Below, in pieces: positions 59,171-64,000 of a stretch of DNA of 64,000 nucleotides; position 1 is the stretch's first letter, and each line of letters begins with the position of its first letter. The stretch is from Gyromitra esculenta (Eukaryota; Ascomycota; Pezizomycetes; Pezizales; Discinaceae). The stretch spans positions 1,364,001 through 1,428,000 of the forward strand of contig JBCAML010000010.1 in assembly GCA_038503075.1 (NCBI GenBank). Direction: 5' to 3'. The position numbers and the translations under genes are program-made. The notes beneath the pieces were generated by a model. That model worked only from the letters and a program-made list of their open reading frames with translations, did no database searches and was not told the DNA's origin.

Positions 59171-60170
59171 ATGTCTGAAAACTCCGTACCCTTTTCTCCC
59201 TTCCCTAGTGGAAGAAACTTCTTAGCAACCCCTCTTCTCCAGCCTTCTTCTGGCACTCCCTCGAGAGTTAACTCTCCTATCCGTCCGGCAACTCCTACCA
59301 TTATGTCCTCCAGCGCATTGTCAGAGATGCAAGACATCCTCTGCAAACTCATTGCACAATCCCCCATCAACCAAACGAGCATTGCTCCTATTGTTCAGAA
59401 TCTTACACTCGCTGATCCATCGCGCACTGAAGCAATCCTTATTGCTCTCGCCATCAACACCACACACATGCTTTCATCCATTGACTCTAGGATGACCAAA
59501 CTCGAAGAGCTACTTACACCATCCCAAGCAGCTCCTACCAATAGCCACCCCCAGCAGCTCAATCAAATTCAAGCTGCTATTTCCAACCTTGCCGACAAAG
59601 TTGCCACCCAAGCGAAACGCTCAGCTGACACGTCATCTTCTACCACTACCCCGCTCGCCAAGAAAGGGAAAAAACTCACTTTTGCCGAAGCAGCTAAATC
59701 CGTACAACCAAAAGACACTACCGCAGCACCCCAAGCCCAGAAGAGCAACCCCAAGCCTAAAGAATCAAAAGACCCTAAGGAAAAAGCACCTCGCCCTCTT
59801 CCCACTGCCGAAAGAAGATTCTTCGCTTCCCGTACCAATGCCTCTCCCTTCGCTGAAGCCGCCGTATTATCTGCAACCCTCCCAGTAGCCATTGGCCGAG
59901 CCTTCAATTCCCAACAGTCACTCCGTCGCCCTATCAGCAGTCAATGATAGAGCGAAATCATTTCATGTATAACCCTTTTCAGCCTCCACCTTTATCCCAT
60001 ATTTTTCAGCCATTCATAAAACTCTTAACGAATGCTGTCCTATCGGAGATAACCCATTCAATCCTATCCGTACAGCGCCTACTGACGTCAATGTCACCAT
60101 CCATAACATCATACAACAACGTTATACCTATTGTGGTTACGACTTGAGTTCGCTTACGATGCACACATAT
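59171..60170 (+). pseudogene. LINE ORF1 (Gag-like) remnant, frameshifted
   Basis: The open part (59,171-59,947, about 258 codons, starting MSENSVPFSPFPS) has a Ser/Thr/Pro-rich start, a helical segment (SEMQDILCKLIAQSP; DSRMTKLEELL) and a Lys-rich stretch. It then reaches PLPTAERRFFASRTNASPF, typical of ORF1 proteins of fungal non-LTR elements. Conservation continues in another frame after a shift near 59,910-59,930 (FSAIHKTLNECCPIGDNPFN and TAPTDVNVTIHNI, about 60,005-60,110), with a stop codon inside. ORF1 proteins bind the element's RNA. The ORF2 reverse transcriptase is missing, because the gypsy element begins here. GC content is higher than the flanks. Confidence 0.75.
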
Positions 60171-60194
60171 GGACTAGCGTTCAATCCCCGACCA

Positions 60195-60635
60195 TGTCGA
60201 TTATTATTAATCTTGGTTGATTATTAATAAGATTCGGATTGGATGTTTGGTTTCCTTGTGTCATCAATGGCCGACTCTTTCGATCGACACTTAGATTCGC
60301 TTATACGTTGCGTCGCCGGTTAATTAAACAATCGCCATACGATAATTTCGGATTGAGCAAGGATGCCGTGGTTTGGTTGGTGATATTGTATCGATTGATC
60401 TAGATGGTTGTATAATTCGCTTTGTTCTTCGGTTATGGTTGTTGGGATAATGTCGTTGTATTTCGGTTGTTGTCGGGTTGTTGTACGTATTCTGCAAAAG
60501 CGGGGTATTTAAGGAAGGATTTTAGTCATTTCTTGTTTTCGTTCTTTCTTTTCTTAAGCAACGTTCTCGTTACCATGCGGTCTTGTTAAAGAAATACTAT
60601 CTCGATTCTCAGAATCGCATTGTCATTGTTAAATC
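60195..60635 (+). repeat. Putative 5' LTR of the Ty3/gypsy element
   Basis: Placed by position between the LINE remnant and gag. It contains a TATA-like GGGGTATTTAAGGAAGG at about 60,504 followed by a T-rich transcription-start-like zone, consistent with U3-R. The partner LTR lies outside the window, so the borders are inferred. Confidence 0.4.
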
Positions 60636-60643
60636 TCGCCGCT

Positions 60644-60659
60644 TATCTCGCGCGAGATA
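60644..60659. repeat. Perfect 16-bp palindrome after the LTR
   Basis: TATCTCGCGCGAGATA lies just inside the gypsy element, where the primer-binding site would be. It may be a structured leader element; no tRNA-complementary primer site is obvious. Confidence 0.5.
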
Positions 60660-60764
60660 GGCATCGTAGAACACTGTAGAAACGGCTGCACTCTTTGAAC
60701 GCGTCGATCGCCGTTAAGTAGCGCTCTTCGCGCCGGGGATGCGAAGGGCAACGAGGACTCGACC

Positions 60765-61978
60765 GTGAGATTACGTTCTTCGACATCTACACCTTCTACC
60801 ACTACCAAACAGCGGGATATTCTTAGCCATGGAAGGAGCAGCGTCGCCGCAAACGCTGAGAAGCGTTCGCTCAGGCCTCGAGACGACCCTGCAGAACTAT
60901 ACAATGAGCTCAGGGAATTAACCAAGCGCGGAAGACCAGGATTGACGTCCATAGGAAACGGCCGGGAAAACGAGGTAAAACTCAACACTGGGATCCAAAC
61001 CGATAATGCCCTCATCGTGCGACCGAACAAGACCAAACGAGTCGCGAAGCCGTAAGCCTAATTGCTCGACTTCGACAAGAACGGAATGAGGCTCGATCCA
61101 CCATCCCATGTGCTCCACGCCTTACATTCCACGCCGTCAAATACCCATCGATCGGAACGCATGCCGGACAGAGAAGTTCGATGGATCGAGCAAAACTACG
61201 GCTTTATTCTCCAATTACGCTCCAAGTTAACCGTCACCGGGACCGTTTCGCCAATGAGACTACCATGATCTTTACACTATCAATCGGCGGAAGGAGCCGC
61301 CCAGAAACAAGTCAGACATACAGTTCTTCCTCGGGACTCACCAGTTGGAACAACGCAGAAGAACTCATCGCCGCGCAGCTAACTTTCGGAGATCAGATCA
61401 GGCCGGAACTGCTCGACGGGAACTCCACCAGCTCCGTCAAGGAAAAAGGGATTTCTCGGCCTCTTAGATTCCAAAGAATCGTAGGCAGTTGAACTTTGAT
61501 GAGAACTCTAAGATGGACGCATTGGAACACGGCATGTCGGAAGAACTAAAAGAAGCGTGGTGTTTGCCCCAATCGCCCCTGCCAACCTCCGGAGATGATT
61601 CTCACCCTTACCGACTGGATAATCGTATCCAGAGCTCGTAAGGCAGAAAAACGAGGAAACGCCAGAGATAATATGGGTCAATTCAGTGCCCCGCCGCCTG
61701 CCTCCTCCTTCACCCCAGGAGGACTAGCGCATGGACCTATCTTTCGGACGTACCAATCTTTCGCCTCCTCAAGACCAACGATACACCATGGTCAACGGAC
61801 GAAGAAACTCTCGGAGGAAGAAAAACAGTGGCGCCGTACCACTGGAAAATGTATGTTCTGTGCTGCCCCGGACCACTCCTACGCCAATTGCCCCTCTGCT
61901 CCCAAAAATCCTACGATGAGAGGAGCCCTCACAGCCCCAGTTCGCACTTCTTCGTTCGCCTCAATTTTTTCTTTCTAG
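60765..61978 (+). pseudogene. Ty3/gypsy gag, frameshifted
   Basis: Pieces in several frames: an N-terminal part (60,765-61,055), a mid-region near 61,181-61,270, and helical pieces at 61,490-61,640 including a MDALEHGMSEELKEA stretch. A C-terminal zinc knuckle is at about 61,850-61,895, where CMFCAAPDHSYANC gives C-x2-C-x4-H-x4-C. Gag packages the element RNA. At least four frame changes separate these pieces. Confidence 0.8.
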
Positions 61979-62164
61979 AATCGCAAGCGCCTCAGCGAGG
62001 CTTTAAACTAGTCCAACCAAGGTCGATCAGTGACCCTACCTTGGTTTCAAATTTCTTACCTTTGTCTGCATTTTCTATTTCGGGGTTTCGGTTTCGGTAT
62101 AAGCGTGGAGGATCAATTGGATGGGGAACACTTTGTAGTAGCATGCAAGATTTCATAGCAATAA

Positions 62165-64000
62165 AATTATAAACACACACGCTTTACTGGACACCGGGGC
62201 CTCAGGATTTGCATTTATTGATCAGAAATTCGCGAGTCACCATTCTCTCCCCTTACCCCTTTAAAAACAGACAACTTGAAGTTATCGATGGTCGACCCGT
62301 CGCCTCCGGAGACATTACCCACATCGCTAACCTCAACCTATCCATCCAAAATCATCGAGAACAAGCACCCTGCTTTGTGACCCAACTGGGCCACTACCCC
62401 CTAGTCTTTAGGCATACCGTGGATGAAGACGCGCGATGTGCACCTCCATTTCGCTAACAAACGCATTGAGTTTAACTACTAAGCTCTGCACCACGCACTG
62501 TGCCCCTCACTCCCCCATTGTCATCTCCCCATCGATTCCCACTCCCTCCAAAATGAATATATCCTTCATTGGCGCGGCCAGCTTTAGGACCCTCACTAGA
62601 AAACGCACCCACCAAGCGTACGCCATGTCCCTTTATGAGATAAACAAACTCATAGACAATAAAACCACGAAAGAAGAATGGAAGTCTAGGATCCCGCTAA
62701 GTACCACGATTTTTTGGACATGTTCGATAAAGCAAAAGCGCAAGGACTACGCCCCGCCGCCCTACGATCATAAAATACAATTGATGGAGGGGAAGGACGC
62801 ACCATTTGGCCGCTCTATGGAATGTCGAGAGGAACTTATTGTCCTCAAGAAATACATCGAAGACAACCTAGAGAAAGGTTTTATTCGCGCCAGCTCTTCT
62901 CCTGCCGGCTCACTGTACTCTTCGTAAAAAGGCGGATGGCTCACTCCGATTATGTGTTGACTATAGGGGCCTAAACGCCATTACGGTCAAAGATCGATAC
63001 ACCTCTCCTCTTATACGAGAAACCCGATAGACTAGCGAAGGCCCAATGGTATACCAAGCTCGACCTACGCGACGGTTATCACCAAATCCGAATCGCTGAA
63101 GGAGGAGTGGAAAACCGCTTTCGAACCCGTTATGGTCTCTACGAATACCAGGTCATGCCCTTTGGACTCACCAATGCCCAGGTACCTTCCAACGCTTTGT
63201 AAACGACTGCCTCACTGAATACCTAGATATCTTTTGTACTGCGTCATAGATGACATTCTCATCTACAGCGACACCTTCAGACACCAAGCTCATGTTCGGA
63301 AAGTTCTACAGGCACGCTCAAGAACAATAACATCCTTCTGAAACCGGAGAAATGTGAGTTCGAAGTACAAACCACCAAATACCAGGCCTAATTCTCACCC
63401 CTGACGGCATCAAGAAAAGTTAAAGGCCGTCAGAGAATGGGGAACTCAAAAAGCGTTAAGGACGTCCAAGCATTCCTGGATTTGCTTAACTTTTACCGTC
63501 GGTTTATCCTGGGATTTTCTAAACTCGCTTCGCCTCTTACTGCACTCGCAAGAAAGGGTATTAACTTCGAATGGACTGTCGAAGCCGACATCGCCTTCGA
63601 AAATTTAAAACATGCCTTCACCACTGCTCCCATCCTCATCCACTTTGATCCTGATAAAAAGATCATTGTGGAAACCGACGCTTCAGAACCGTATCAGGCG
63701 GAGTCACATCGCAGTACGATGACGCAGGAATCTTACATCCCGTAGCCTTCTTTTCAAAAAAAACACTCACTGCGGAGTGTAACTACGAAATCTACGACAA
63801 GGAACTACTTGCCATCATCCGAGTCTTTGAAGAATGGCGTCCGGGACTGGAAGGCTCAAAACACCCAATCGACGTTATCAGTGATCATAAAAATTTGGAA
63901 TATTTTATGAGCACTAAACAACTTAACCGCCGTCAAGCCAGATGGGCCGAATACCTATCACGTTTTGATTTTGTGATCACCTATCGACCGGGAAATCAAG
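62165..64000 (+). pseudogene. Ty3/gypsy pol (protease, RT, RNase H), frameshifted and partial
   Basis: Protease: LLDTGASG active-site motif at about 62,183-62,206, then a frame change into LEVIDGRPVASGDITHIANL. Reverse transcriptase: [20 protein letters not shown] at about 62,830, [18 protein letters not shown] at about 62,930, [14 protein letters not shown] at about 63,058, MPFGLTNA at about 63,155 and the IDD catalytic core with ILIYSD at about 63,247. Then FYRRFI (63,490) and RNase H with [11 protein letters not shown] (63,664) and ELLAI and DHKNLEYF motifs (63,800-63,905). It runs off the window near the tether ([11 protein letters not shown]). Multiple one- or two-base indels break it. 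Confidence 0.92.

Larger units (their letters stand above)
60195..64000 (+). mobile_element. Ty3/gypsy LTR retrotransposon, decayed, cut by window end
   Basis: Order LTR, gag, protease, reverse transcriptase, RNase H is the Ty3/gypsy arrangement; integrase would lie beyond 64,000. Amino-acid conservation is high, but the frame changes every few hundred bases through small indels, so no full-length Pol could be made from this copy as written. It sits immediately after the interrupted LINE ORF1, consistent with nested insertion. Confidence 0.93.

Overview
The window looks like a gene-poor, transposon-rich stretch of a filamentous ascomycete (Pezizomycotina) nuclear genome. The evidence is short GT-AG introns (about 56-150 nt) with CTRAC-like branch points, a canonical PP2A B-type regulatory subunit with the alanine/glycine-rich insert usual in filamentous fungi, three fungal-style C2H2 zinc-finger proteins, fungal non-LTR (LINE) and Ty3/gypsy retroelements, and AT-rich intergenic DNA full of small inverted-repeat elements. 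I cannot name the species. Only about six host genes are supported in 64 kb, which suggests an enlarged, repeat-laden genome.

Layout. 0.26-1.45 kb: a 558-bp inverted-repeat element and an internally deleted hAT transposon that still encodes the transposase C-terminal dimerisation motif. 3.3-7.9 kb (-): a four-exon gene for a roughly 1468-residue coiled-coil protein. 8-14 kb: gene desert with one TA-flanked miniature inverted-repeat element (MITE). 14.0-18.0 kb: a serine-rich unknown protein (-) divergent from the PP2A B subunit gene (+, six exons, one GC-AG intron). 18-22.5 kb: desert with two MITEs. 22.6-25.7 kb (-): a five-exon C2H2 protein of about 967 residues. 25.7-45 kb: long desert with MITEs (a cluster at 41.4-43.9 kb) and a LINE 3' end. 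45.1-46.7 kb (-): second C2H2 gene, three exons, about 472 residues. 53.3-55.3 kb (-): third C2H2 gene, five exons, about 580 residues. 58.5 kb: a tiny LINE 3' end with a 15-bp target duplication. 59.2-60.2 kb: LINE ORF1 remnant. 60.2-64 kb: a frameshifted Ty3/gypsy element (Gag zinc knuckle, protease, reverse transcriptase, RNase H) running off the right edge.

The host genes do not form an evident pathway: one is a phosphatase regulatory subunit, three are putative transcription regulators and two are ascomycete proteins of unknown role. The dominant theme is transposon biology: at least nine TA-flanked or inverted-repeat miniature elements in seven or more families, a deleted hAT, LINE tails and a nested gypsy. 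A second, unexplained signal is strong over-representation of the palindrome TACATGTA (20 copies, all intergenic). Gene models were spliced by eye from reading-frame continuity and splice signals. No database search was possible.
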